A DNA stretch of 36,934 nt. Origin: Poronia punctata. Taxonomy: Eukaryota; Ascomycota; Sordariomycetes; Xylariales; Xylariaceae. Under the pieces are notes generated by a model that was not told the DNA's origin, ran no database searches, and saw only the letters and a program-made list of their open reading frames with translations. The position numbers were made by a program, and so were the translations under genes. Within the stretch, counting starts at the first letter, position 1; every line of letters begins with the position of its first letter. This document shows positions 14,505 to 23,580 of the stretch, piece after piece. The stretch is from positions 1 through 36,934 of the forward strand of contig MU401764.1 in NCBI GenBank assembly GCA_022579005.1, given 5' to 3'.

Positions 14505-15310
14505 AAGTATATTTATTGCTTTTATTATATTTAAATTTAAGTTAAAAGCTTTTGCTTTATAAAACTTTTATTAAACCTTTTAAATTTATTGTGTTATAAA
14601 TGCTTTTTTAGTAAACTAACTATAGTTAGCTAAATTTAAGTATAGCTGTTTAGCTTTTAATAATATAACTTTTTTTTTAATGTTAAATAGTAAAACTTAA
14701 ATTAAATAGGTTAAAAAAAATTATATAATAAGTTTTTTAACGTATAAAAGGTTTAAGTATTTATATTTTAAATTAATAAGTAGTAGCTTTTTATTAAAAT
14801 TTTTGGCTTTTTTAGATAACACATTAAATAAATATAATAATACTTTAAGTTAACTTTTTTATATAATAAGTATAAAGTATTTTTAGGTTAAGTAATATAA
14901 TTAATATAATAATATAATTAGTATGTTTAAATAATAAACTAATAAGTTTACTAATATAGTAAATCTTTAAAATAGCTAATATAGCTTTTTAAAATCTAAT
15001 AAAGGCTAATATAGCTCTTTATAATAAGTTTAAAAGCTAATATAGCTTTTTATTATAATTTAAGAGCTAATATAGCTCTTTATAATAATATAATAGCTAA
15101 TATAGCCTTTAAAACTATTAACAACCTTATATAATAAACGGTTTTTTTATTTTTAAAGCATTTTAATGCTTTACTAAAAACACTAAAAAAAAATATAAGC
15201 TTGCACTAAAGTATTTAAATTTTAAAAGTAATAAAAACGGTGATTTTATTTTATATAGATTAATTTATTTAATTTCCCTTATTTTAATATAAATACTAAG
15301 GATTTAAGGT
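14505..15310. other. AT-rich right shoulder of the first block
   Basis: RIP-like DNA continues to about 15310 and then gives way abruptly to ordinary composition. It contains the 30-bp tandem repeat listed separately and a near-perfect palindrome at 15155-15172 (AAAGCATT, TT spacer, AATGCTTT). No gene is visible. Confidence 0.6.
14974..15124. repeat. 30-bp hairpin minisatellite, five units
   Basis: Five copies of a roughly 30-bp unit begin at about 14974, 15004, 15035, 15065 and 15095. Each carries the core GCTAATATAGC, itself an inverted repeat (GCTA, ATA, TAGC), followed by a CTTTATAATAA-like tail. The copies differ by a few substitutions and a one-base length change. Confidence 0.8.
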
Positions 15311-15339
15311 TTATAACTATAGTATAGAAGCGACCTACT

Positions 15340-15522
15340 TTAGGGGGTTACTCCCTGGATTATAGGATCTGTAGGGTAGGTCTTATAAACAAAATTGGGA
15401 AGTCCATTGATCGGAGCTTCCGGAATTGGATAAAAGTAAATCCGATCCCAACAGGGGGAACCGGTGATTACTCCCAACGTATAGGTGGTGGGCGGAGGAA
15501 TGACCGTGTCGTCAATCGCCAA
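15340..15522 (-). pseudogene. Possible 3' exon or gene fragment, unrecognised
   Basis: The minus strand is open for 60 codons up to a TAA, but there is no ATG in frame. The frame is closed upstream by a TAA near 15553. The peptide has a protein-like composition, with a proline-rich start (IPPPTTY), a central GSPCWDRIYFYPIPE and a tail ending IIQGVTP. It has few charged repeats and no low complexity. It lies directly at the edge of the RIP block, so it could be the last exon of a gene or a piece truncated by an insertion. I recognise no family, and it may also be chance. Confidence 0.25.
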
Positions 15523-16885
15523 TCGCCAATGGCTACATGTTTGGTCAGTTTATCTCTAGGTTAGGTAGGTGATCAACAGATACCGGGAGATGGGCGACCA
15601 CATTAGCATGCTCATAGATCGATATTATGCGATGTTTGTTCTTTCCCTGTCTTCCATCTCGGAGGAAACCCCGGGAAATACGTGTAGAGCTCCATCTGTA
15701 CGTACAACGTAGGTATCTCTCTGCATATGTAAGCAAGTATGCATGGGACCGTAACAATGACGACGCGCCCCGCGTCCCTGCCGAAAAGGGTCTTGCTGAG
15801 CTCAAACTGATCAAGGTGTCTGCTCCCTCCCACCTTGCTCCACCGTCTTACTACGCTCTTGACTTTTTTGGCAACAGGAAACCTCCAATTGATTGAGAGA
15901 GATATATATTGCCCCAAAAGGATAGAAATAAGACGAAAGAAACGAAGACCCCTTCTGTAACTGGCCCTTATCCTGTTCTTGCTGTTAAACGCTGCGGATA
16001 CGGCGGTTGAAAGCCCTTATGGGAGATAGACCATGGGGGACATAATAAGTTAGGTTAAGCGATGGTGCTGACTCCTGAGGGGCGCATACACGTACATATT
16101 TACGGTAGTCGAGTGGTGCCTCCACATCAGCTTACTCGCTAAAGGGTACCTATCTAGATTCATACTACCTTGATGGAGTATATGTTAGAGTCCGTGTACT
16201 AGTTAAATTGCCCGACGCAAGGGTGGAAACTTGCAGGACGTAGGAACAAAAAGGGGTCAAGCCTTGCATGTGTACTGGTTGTAGGTCTTTCCGAGAAAGA
16301 GAGATCAAAAACATGTCGTGGCCCAATCAAAATGTGGTGATACTAAGTCCGGAACAGCCAAGGTTTTGACGATGGAGAGAACGGGGCTGTGGAGACAAGA
16401 CAAGACAAGATCGGTTCCGCTCAGATATCAAATATGACGATGCGCAAAACGACTTACTACCCAGATCGCCGGTAAGAAGACAAACAGAGATCTATTCATG
16501 GCAAGCTTGGTCACTTTCAACACCCAAAGCTATGGATAGGTCTCTAACCAAAAACGAATGATGACCAGCTTCAGGAATCGAGAGAAAGGGTTAGGTACTA
16601 GAGAAGTAGGAATAAGACAAAACCATTAGTCATAAGAGTGGGCTGAAAATCGTATCTTGTATTAAGATGATGAGCGTGAATGTTCTAAGCTATTGACATG
16701 CGACACAATCGCATGCGTACATAGAGCCAACCGGAGACCCGTGAGAGCCTCGCCGCAAGTCCTAGCACAGCAGCCTTGTGAACCCTTCCCCCGTTTTCTG
16801 ATCCCCATCTACCCCATTAATTACATCCATCATCCCAACCCCTGAGCGTTTGCCCGGGAATAGTGGTGGACGAACTGTTGAATAT
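15523..16885. other. Base-balanced DNA without a recognisable gene
   Basis: Overlapping open frames of 89 to 101 codons exist on both strands at 15545-15917. They overlap each other, start at TTG or lack good context, and resemble no family. A short (ACAAG)3 run lies near 16397. The last part, next to 16886, is the likely 3' untranslated region of the hydrophobin gene. Nothing else stands out. Confidence 0.5.
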
Positions 16886-17322
16886 TTACTGCTCACCAAG
16901 ACCAACGGGGGTCTGGCAGAGAAGAGCCTGGCCGGCCTGCACGAAGAATAAAGTTAACCATGGCCGCAGAGCCTAGGTGTTCAAGGGAGGATACTTACAA
17001 CCGGAATGGCGCAGCAGCGGGCGCGCTGGCCACCAGTGGCGCAGATGGATTTGAAGGTGCTAGCGCTGGTAGGCACCTTGGAGGCTGCAGTGGAAAAGAT
17101 ATTTGTTAGTGAACAATGTCAAAGGGGGATAGGGATATGTCGTGTGAAGGTGGACTTACGGCTTCCGCAGTTGAGGTTGGCAAGTCCAAGGACATCGGTG
17201 GCACAGCACTGAGGGTTGGCAAAGAGGCCGCTAGGGCAGGGGACGTAGCTACCACCGGCATAGCCGGGGACGGCGACAGCAGCGGCGACGAAGCCGGCAA
17301 GAGCGAAAAAGGTGGCCTTCAT
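16886..17322 (-). CDS. Class II hydrophobin, three exons
   Basis: This is a small secreted amphipathic protein that self-assembles at air-water or surface interfaces and coats hyphae and spores. Exons on the minus strand are 17322-17160, 17084-16999 and 16936-16886. The introns (75 and 62 nt) have GTAAGT donors and CTGCAG and GTGCAG acceptors. The spliced product is 99 residues, the usual length. Residues 1 to about 20 are a hydrophobic signal peptide (MKATFFALAGFVAAAVAVPG). The eight cysteines fall at 29, 39, 40, 52, 69, 78, 79 and 90, giving C-9-CC-11-C-16-C-8-CC-10-C, exactly the class II spacing. The tail LLCQTPVG is also typical. Codons are GC-rich and show no RIP damage, so the gene appears intact. 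It stands alone between two AT-rich relics. Whether it acts in aerial growth, conidia or host contact cannot be told from sequence. Confidence 0.95.
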
Positions 17323-17466
17323 TTTGAGGGATGGGGGGGTTTGTTTATGTTCTTGGGTAAGAAACGAAAGTGTTGATTTAGATGAGCGAGTGGTAGTAGG
17401 CTTGCTTGTGACTGCGGTGTGATGGTGAACAAGAAAAGATGTTTATTATCGGGGGAGGCCGGCTCC

Positions 17467-17473
17467 TTATATA
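17467..17473 (-). promoter_or_regulatory. Candidate TATA box of the hydrophobin gene
   Basis: On the minus strand TATATAAGG lies about 145 bases before the ATG at 17322. This spacing leaves a leader of roughly 115 nt, normal for a strongly expressed fungal gene. Between the two lies a C-rich and A-rich leader without another ATG in good context. This is inferred from motif and position only. Confidence 0.55.
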
Positions 17474-17479
17474 GACGAC

Positions 17480-18559
17480 GTACGTCTATATCCTGTTGAG
17501 GGCCAACCACCGTCCTTGTCGACTTCTCTGTCGACTGCCTTGTCGAGGTGACGCCCACCAACATGTGTATTGCCGCCCTTGCCCTTGCCCTTCCCCTTGC
17601 TCCAGATGGCCCTTGCGGCTTTGCCTCTAGGACGGCGACCTCTTTGGATGCATACTCGTACTGGAGTAGGTGGCCTAGGTATGTCTAGCCTGCCGTACAG
17701 TACGATGGGTCTGCTCTGTCTCGAGTGATAAATGTGGCGTTATGCAGGAAGCATCCTCCTTACCCCGGCATTGGTTGGTCGTATGGATCGAACCGCACGC
17801 TAAGATGGATACCAAATGGAAACCGAACTCGAAGCATGCTTGGGAAATTGCCTGGCGGAGAACCTTGGATAGCTCACTGGCCAGATCTTTCTCAAAAGCT
17901 AATCGAGCATTAGCACTCACTCTCTATCTCTTTCTGGGGATATCTGCTTAGGTAAAGCATCACCCTCAGTCACCCCCAGCCGTTGGGCTAATAACCCAGG
18001 TCCCCTCCCCCTTTCCGTCGGATCGTGCCTAGCTCGTCTACCTAAGGGGAGTGAAAAAGATCCGTGTCGCTCCAATTACCAAAAGTACGTCTCCTACGCG
18101 TAAGTGTTCCAACTCCCAAATAGCTGGATCGACTAGACAAACCTGCCGAGAGCCGGAAGGTGCGGACGGACCTTCCAGTGCGAGATCTTGATGGACTGTG
18201 TGTGTCTAGGGTCACTCATAACCCCTGGATGTGAGACTGAAGATCGATCTCGGCTACGTCCAGGGGGTCCTCTGGGTGTCTGGACTTGGGGCCTAGCAAT
18301 AAAAGATTGCTCGCTTGTTTTTCTCCGTATCTTCTGTGGTTCGCCACCGTTTAGAGGTCCGGACAGAAATGCCGTTCTTTCTTCTGCTTGACTGGACGAT
18401 ATGGGTTCGGGGCCACTTAAAGCCTACGCTGCCTTGGAAAAGTGATACGACTACATGTTAAGAGGGAGTACTCGTAGGTAATCTAAGACGAATGCGTGGC
18501 AGATCAAGCAGACCCTAACGAATCAACTGTGGCATCTCGTTGCTTCGCCGCCGGTTCCC
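17480..18559. other. Base-balanced DNA without a recognisable gene
   Basis: The first part is upstream DNA of the hydrophobin gene. It includes a short CCCTTG tandem run near 17577-17600 that could be a structural or binding element. Open frames of 60 to 81 codons at 17675-17951 and 18188-18391 overlap on both strands, resemble no family and lack a convincing start. Composition is balanced until an AT-rich insert begins near 18560. Confidence 0.5.
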
Positions 18560-18780
18560 TATTAATATTTTTTACACCAAATTTCTTACTTACACATTTT
18601 TGGTATACCTACAGGCTTCTATAACCAGGCTTTGGCTAGATACGTTGTATTTATTAATCGGCAGTACTTCCTCTACTTGTTCATTTAACGCAGGTTTTCT
18701 AAAATATATTTAGGAGAAAAATATGTTAAAGCGTTTATCTGGTGTTATAGTTGTTAGGGTAGGTGTTATACCTATCTAGA

Positions 18781-18858
18781 GTACTATAGCAGGAAAATGT
18801 GTTTTGCAGGAATTGTTCTTTTTAAAAAGAAGCGTTACCTTTAAAAGAAGCGTTACTA
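18781..18858 (+). repeat. Left terminal inverted repeat of the MITE-like insert
   Basis: It starts at GTACTATAGCAGGAAAATG and pairs with the reverse complement of about 19145-19237. Inside it the 14-mer AAAAGAAGCGTTAC occurs twice, at 18825-18838 and 18843-18856, so the arm contains a short tandem duplication. Confidence 0.5.
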
Positions 18859-19144
18859 AAAACATACGTTTATACTAAAAATAACTAAAAAAGGCTTAGT
18901 TTTAATGCACTTAGGCTATACTATATAGGTTGCAAAATATAAAAGTTAAATACTAGTTATTAGTAAAGTAGTTTAGCTACTTACTTTATTAAAGGCTTTA
19001 TAAGTTTAACCTTTTATAAAGCTTTTGCTAAAGTAAAATAAACTTTTTAGTTTTTTTTATAGTTTAAACTTACTTTTTAAATTTTAGCTAATTAAAAGCT
19101 AAAATATTAGCAACGCTTTTTTTTTAGCAATGCTTTTAGCTAAA

Positions 19145-19237
19145 AAAACGCTTCTTTTTAAAGCTAAGATTTTTATATAAAGCAACGCTTTTTAAAAAAA
19201 AAAACGATTCTCCGCAGCTATATTTTCCTAGTATGGT
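19145..19237 (-). repeat. Right terminal inverted repeat of the MITE-like insert
   Basis: Read on the minus strand it gives TACTAGGAAAATATAGC, a T-rich run, TTTAAAAAGCGTTGC and then AAAAAGAAGCG, matching the left arm in order. Further GCAAYGCTTTT copies at about 19110 and 19127 show that the arm's GCGTTGC motif is repeated inward. The match is imperfect, as expected after mutation. Confidence 0.5.
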
Positions 19238-19245
19238 AGGCAGTA

Positions 19246-22200
19246 CGTTAATTGCAACCTTGTAGGCCGCTGGGAGGGACGTGGGACGTACTCAGTTCTT
19301 TTATCCACCCCCTGCTAGCCAGTGCCCGCCTAGCCTGCCTGACACCCTGGCACGCCTGGGTTGTCTTGATAGATTGGTTGAACTTGGGTTGTTCTGCGCC
19401 TTGGCACTTCTGGGGGGTTTCCATTTCAGGTTGCTTACAATGGTTCTGATTGGACTGGGGAAAGTGGAAGAAAGCGGAGCAACGATGACCCTTGTTAACA
19501 GAGACTCGAACGCTGGTACCTCCCTGCTAGGTACGTGTAATTATGTGTCATGTGGGGCCGTCTACTCCAACGTTTCTTTTGACAACAAAAAGTTGGGTGC
19601 ATTGTAACATACGTTGTCGACATGTTGTCATATTGAATAATTGTTACTACGTAAGTGAACATACGAGTACATATGCAGCAATAGACGTACCTAGAGGGCT
19701 TTCAATTGGCTCAGCTACGCATTTTGAATCGAGAAGAGAGAGAGAGGGGGAAAAAACCTGCTTGAGAACTTATGTATACACGTACTCACTCACCGTCAAC
19801 ATGAACACTTCATTCTTTCTCTTTTTCCGTCTCTAAGTCCTTGGCCAACAGACTAACCTAGGTATCGCATTCAGTCTTACCAGGTAAGGGAAACATCTAA
19901 CAGCAAGCCACATAATAATTTTTCAGCCGAATACTCGAGCTGTACCGTCATGATTTCAAGGGTCTTAGGCATCACTTTTTGTTGGCCAGCTGCTTGTTGG
20001 CATAGACTGACCATGCCGAGTTCCCTGGTTTCTAGCCGTAAGTTACATTTTGTTCTCGTTGTCACATTAGTTAAATGGATTGCAACATATTATGTAACCT
20101 AGGTTAGGTAGCTTGCCTTATCTAGTTTACAGTGCGTTTTGGGCAAGGCGCGTCCTGGTTCTACAGCGAAATTTCCTGCATTGGGACCGTTATATGTGTC
20201 ACCAAGCCTTGGCAAACGCTTCTAGGCGCTTGTGTTCTTCAGCTCTCGCCGGCTATTGCAGCGGCTCGTTGCTCCCCAGCATCCTTCTGGCCATTTGGAC
20301 GCATGCATAAGCCGTGTCTGAGTTGTCTCGCATCAGCCAGGCGGGCCAGGCACCCCGGGGCAGGGCAGAGGGCTGAGGGTTGAGTGGAGCATATGCATTA
20401 CTTTCCTTGTACCACTTAGGTTAGATGAGCAGTCCTTTGGGAGGAAGAGAGAAACAAGGGGGAAAAACTCGTTTTTGCACTTGCTGATCCTCACTGGTCT
20501 GGGCCTTGAACCTCTGTTCAGCGCGGGTCTGTGACGCCTTGATAATTGATATGGAGATGTTTTGGGGCCAACGGGCGCACCCGCTCTCTGTCTGGACCTA
20601 GAATCTGGTGCCCAGAACGATACGTGTACACCGGGTGACCGGACTGCAAAAGAGGCACATTTGCTATGCAGCTGTACAAGCTGTACAGGCAATGTAAGTA
20701 CTGACATGTAATTTTACGTTTATTAACCACGACTGATAGAACGAGGCGATGAGTGACTGAAATATTATGTAAATAGAAGTTTATATTAGACGGCACCTGT
20801 CAGATTAGAATTTGTGGCAGCTCCAGCCACCTGCTGTCAGCATGATCTCCTTGTCGGCTGGCTATCCGCCGGCACTTGTCATTGTTTCCGCGGAGAGCGC
20901 CACGGTTGTGCCAGCTTACCCGGAAGGTGCAAGAGCAAAAGCTCCGCTGCACAAAAATAAGGCAGGGGCCAATAAGAGTATCGGTGATCGTGGCCATGTC
21001 GGGTTTAGTGGCGTGTTATCAGGTACAAAGCCACCCTGCAAACGGTGAATTTGGCTCGCCGTCATCTTCTTCTTTTTTATGACGACAGATGTGTTAAGCG
21101 AGGGGCATCTGATAGATTAGGTGCGGCTGCTCACATGCCTTCGAGCTGAGCTCAGCAGTACAAAAGATACGAGAATTGGATGCTCCTGATATGATTTCTT
21201 CTGCGTCCAGAGCGTGGAAGTAGATGTGCACAACCCTTGCCCCTCTGGCAGCTGCAGCCTTCCAATTGTCCGACGCGCTTTTCTCTCCCTTGGTAGGTTC
21301 CAGACACATGTCCAGGCGACCTTGCAGGCTAACAGTTGTATGGAGAAGATAGCGAGGAGAGTCCACCGAATCTAATCTACGAGTAATCATTATAGAAAAA
21401 TCAACTCAGGGACTTCCCAACCCCCACGATTCTTAGGACTTATCTTTTATAAATCATTGGTAGTTAGGTAGATTTTGCCCCTCTAGTCGGCGCCTGTTGA
21501 CCGATTCCTCTACTTATACAGTAGCCAGTGTAGAATTAAGATGGAGGCCGGGCTAAAAGATGAATGCGTACTCGTAGATAGATGGCCTAATGGGTAGATT
21601 ACTAGATGGTACCCATTACCAGGCAGAAAACCCCGATACAGAATTTGCTCCTGCCGCTGCATACCAGAGCGCCTAGCCGACTTACTATCCTCTCGCTGTT
21701 GCTATCTTTTCCAGCCTTCAAGTTTATGGAGCGAGAACTACAATGTATAAAAACGGGTATTGCAGGATAGTCGGTCAGTTCACCCTGCAACGTTCTCCAA
21801 TTTCGTATATACTAGCGGTGTCGTATGTTGCAATGCACAACATCATAAAGATGCGCTGGTGTCGATAACTCATGATAAAACCATGAAAATGCGGTGTTAT
21901 ATTACCAGGCTATAGTCTAGACACGCCCAGGCTCTCAACTGATACCAAATCAAGATTGACTTTGAGTGCCGAGTCCCTCCCTAGTAGCAACGCTCCCACA
22001 CATTCTGTCTGCCGGTGGCAGGAATCGAAATCTATCCCAACTGAAATTCGGGTAGGAGGGAGCGCTTGGTCGGGTCCAGCCAAATTCTCCGATTTTAGTC
22101 TTTCTGCCAAGGTCATGTACGGCAAGGGAGGTTTCTACGGTGACAGGGATACAAAGTGTAGTACGGCGACAATCCGCACCGCACTACCTACTGCATATCA

Positions 22201-22519
22201 GTACAAAAACTGTACCTATGTATGCAAGTACTTATGTATTGTACAGCATCGAGTGGGCTCGCGTGGACACAACTTACAATTGAAGTCAAGTAAGTTAGCT
22301 GTAGTACACTTTTCCAGACCCTTTTATGCAATGGTATCTGCAACTGCCTCTTCCGCCCCTGTTATACACGTCGTTGCTTCCAGTCTAAACCCAGATCTTA
22401 CAAGCACATACAGCGTACGTGTTCATCTACTCTTTAGCCCACCTACGTCTACCTTAAAAAATTCCTACATCTAAGGAGTTCCCTACTTAGGTCCTAATAC
22501 TTAACGCCAGCATGCAGAT
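19246..22519. other. Base-balanced 3.3 kb without a convincing gene
   Basis: Many frames of 60 to 172 codons overlap on both strands, but none shows a known motif, a good ATG context with supporting splice sites, or clear coding bias. The longest (21956-22474, plus) starts at TTG and is opposed by another open frame. A perfect palindrome, TAACCTAGGTTA, lies at 20095-20106, followed by AGGTAGCT. Related ACCTAGGTA motifs recur through the window's non-coding DNA. Old, decayed host sequence is the likeliest content. Confidence 0.45.
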
Positions 22520-23580
22520 CGCAACGCAGCGTTTTTTGCCTAAGTATTTAAAAGAAAAATAACATGACCTGCTATACTGCTATACCTGCTATAAGGTACT
22601 TGCTATACTTGCTATACCTGCTATACCTGCGCCTATACTCCTTTATATTATTTTTAAACATGTATATATACTTGCTTATAAGTACTACCTATGTTAATTA
22701 GAAGTTTTTAATTTTAAAGGTATATGCTAAGGCGCTATACTATAAAAAGATTTAAAAGAAAAGGGCTAACGTGCACTAAGTAGAAAAACTCCTTAAATAT
22801 AGGAATTTTTTAAGGTAGACGTAAGTAGGCTACTACTTTTAATAGGTTGCTAACAGCTTAAGCTAATTATACTTAGACCTATACTAGCTTGCAGTAGTTA
22901 GAAAAAATGTGCATAACCTCTAGTTCCTTGCTGTTTTTATTAAAATAACTAATTATACTAAGTTTTCTATCTTATTTTATAAGGCTAACTTTAGCCTTAA
23001 ATTTTTAATTTTTTAATATTAAACTCTTTTTATATATAATTAGTTTAGTATTTATTTATTGTTTAAAATATATATCTAGGCTTTTATAAAAAAGTTAAAA
23101 GTATATAATATTATAATATATTAAACTATATTTATTAAACTAGTTATTTAAAAGTAAAAGGTATACATTTTTTAAATACTATAAAATTAGCTTTTATTTT
23201 TATATAATAGTAAGTAAATTAAAACTAGCTAGCTTATTTTTATAAATATTGTTTTAAATATATAAATAAGTAATAAACTAATAATAATATATAAAAATTA
23301 AAAAGTTATAAAGTATATATAATTTTTAAATATAAAAAAAAAGAAAATAAATTATTTTATAATATAATATATAATTTAAGCCTTTTAAATTTAACTAGTA
23401 CTTAGTTTTATAAGCATATTTAAAAACATTAATATATTTATAAATAATAATTAAAATATAAATAAATAAAAACTAGTAAATTAGCTAGTTTATTTTATTT
23501 ACTTTATACCTAGCTTTTCTTTCCCCTTATACTTATACCTATGCTAAAAACAAAGTGTAGTTTTATTAAACAGGGTAGGT
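22520..23580. mobile_element. AT-rich, RIP-like relic of about 1 kb
   Basis: AT content rises at about 22540, is extreme from 22920 to 23500, and falls again by 23580. The left 350 bases keep more GC and look only partly mutated. No protein motif or clear terminal repeat is visible. I infer a degraded transposon fragment. Confidence 0.5.
22568..22634 (+). repeat. Short tandem repeat, TGCTATACC-type
   Basis: About six to seven units of CTGCTATAC or TTGCTATAC, 8 to 10 bases each, follow one another with one interruption (AAGGTACT). The array sits near the left edge of the AT-rich relic and ends at GCGCCTATACTCC. Confidence 0.75.

Larger units (their letters stand above)
18560..19245. mobile_element. 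AT-rich insert with terminal inverted repeats, MITE-like
   Basis: An AT-rich segment interrupts base-balanced DNA. Its core, about 18781-19237, is bounded by imperfect inverted repeats: AGGAAAAT, then GC-containing spacer, then TTTTTAAAAAG and GCGTTRC on the left, matched in reverse complement on the right. It has no open frame of note. Size (about 455 bp), lack of coding and inverted ends suggest a non-autonomous DNA transposon. No clear target-site duplication was found. The left 200 bases (18560-18780) are less AT-rich and may be host DNA with partial RIP leakage. Confidence 0.5.

Noticed and set aside
14974..15124. CRISPR-like array reading of the 30-bp repeats
   Set aside because: Units are directly adjacent with no unique spacers, and the host is a fungus. 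It is a minisatellite.
15545..15917. Overlapping frames of 89-101 codons on both strands
   Set aside because: They are mutually exclusive, with weak or non-ATG starts and no recognisable domain or splice partner.
19490..19530. TTCGA-like T-loop of a possible tRNA, minus strand
   Set aside because: No acceptor stem, anticodon arm or A-box can be matched at the right distance.
21956..22474. 172-codon open frame, plus strand
   Set aside because: It starts at TTG, shows no motif, has an open frame opposite it, and its composition does not look coding.
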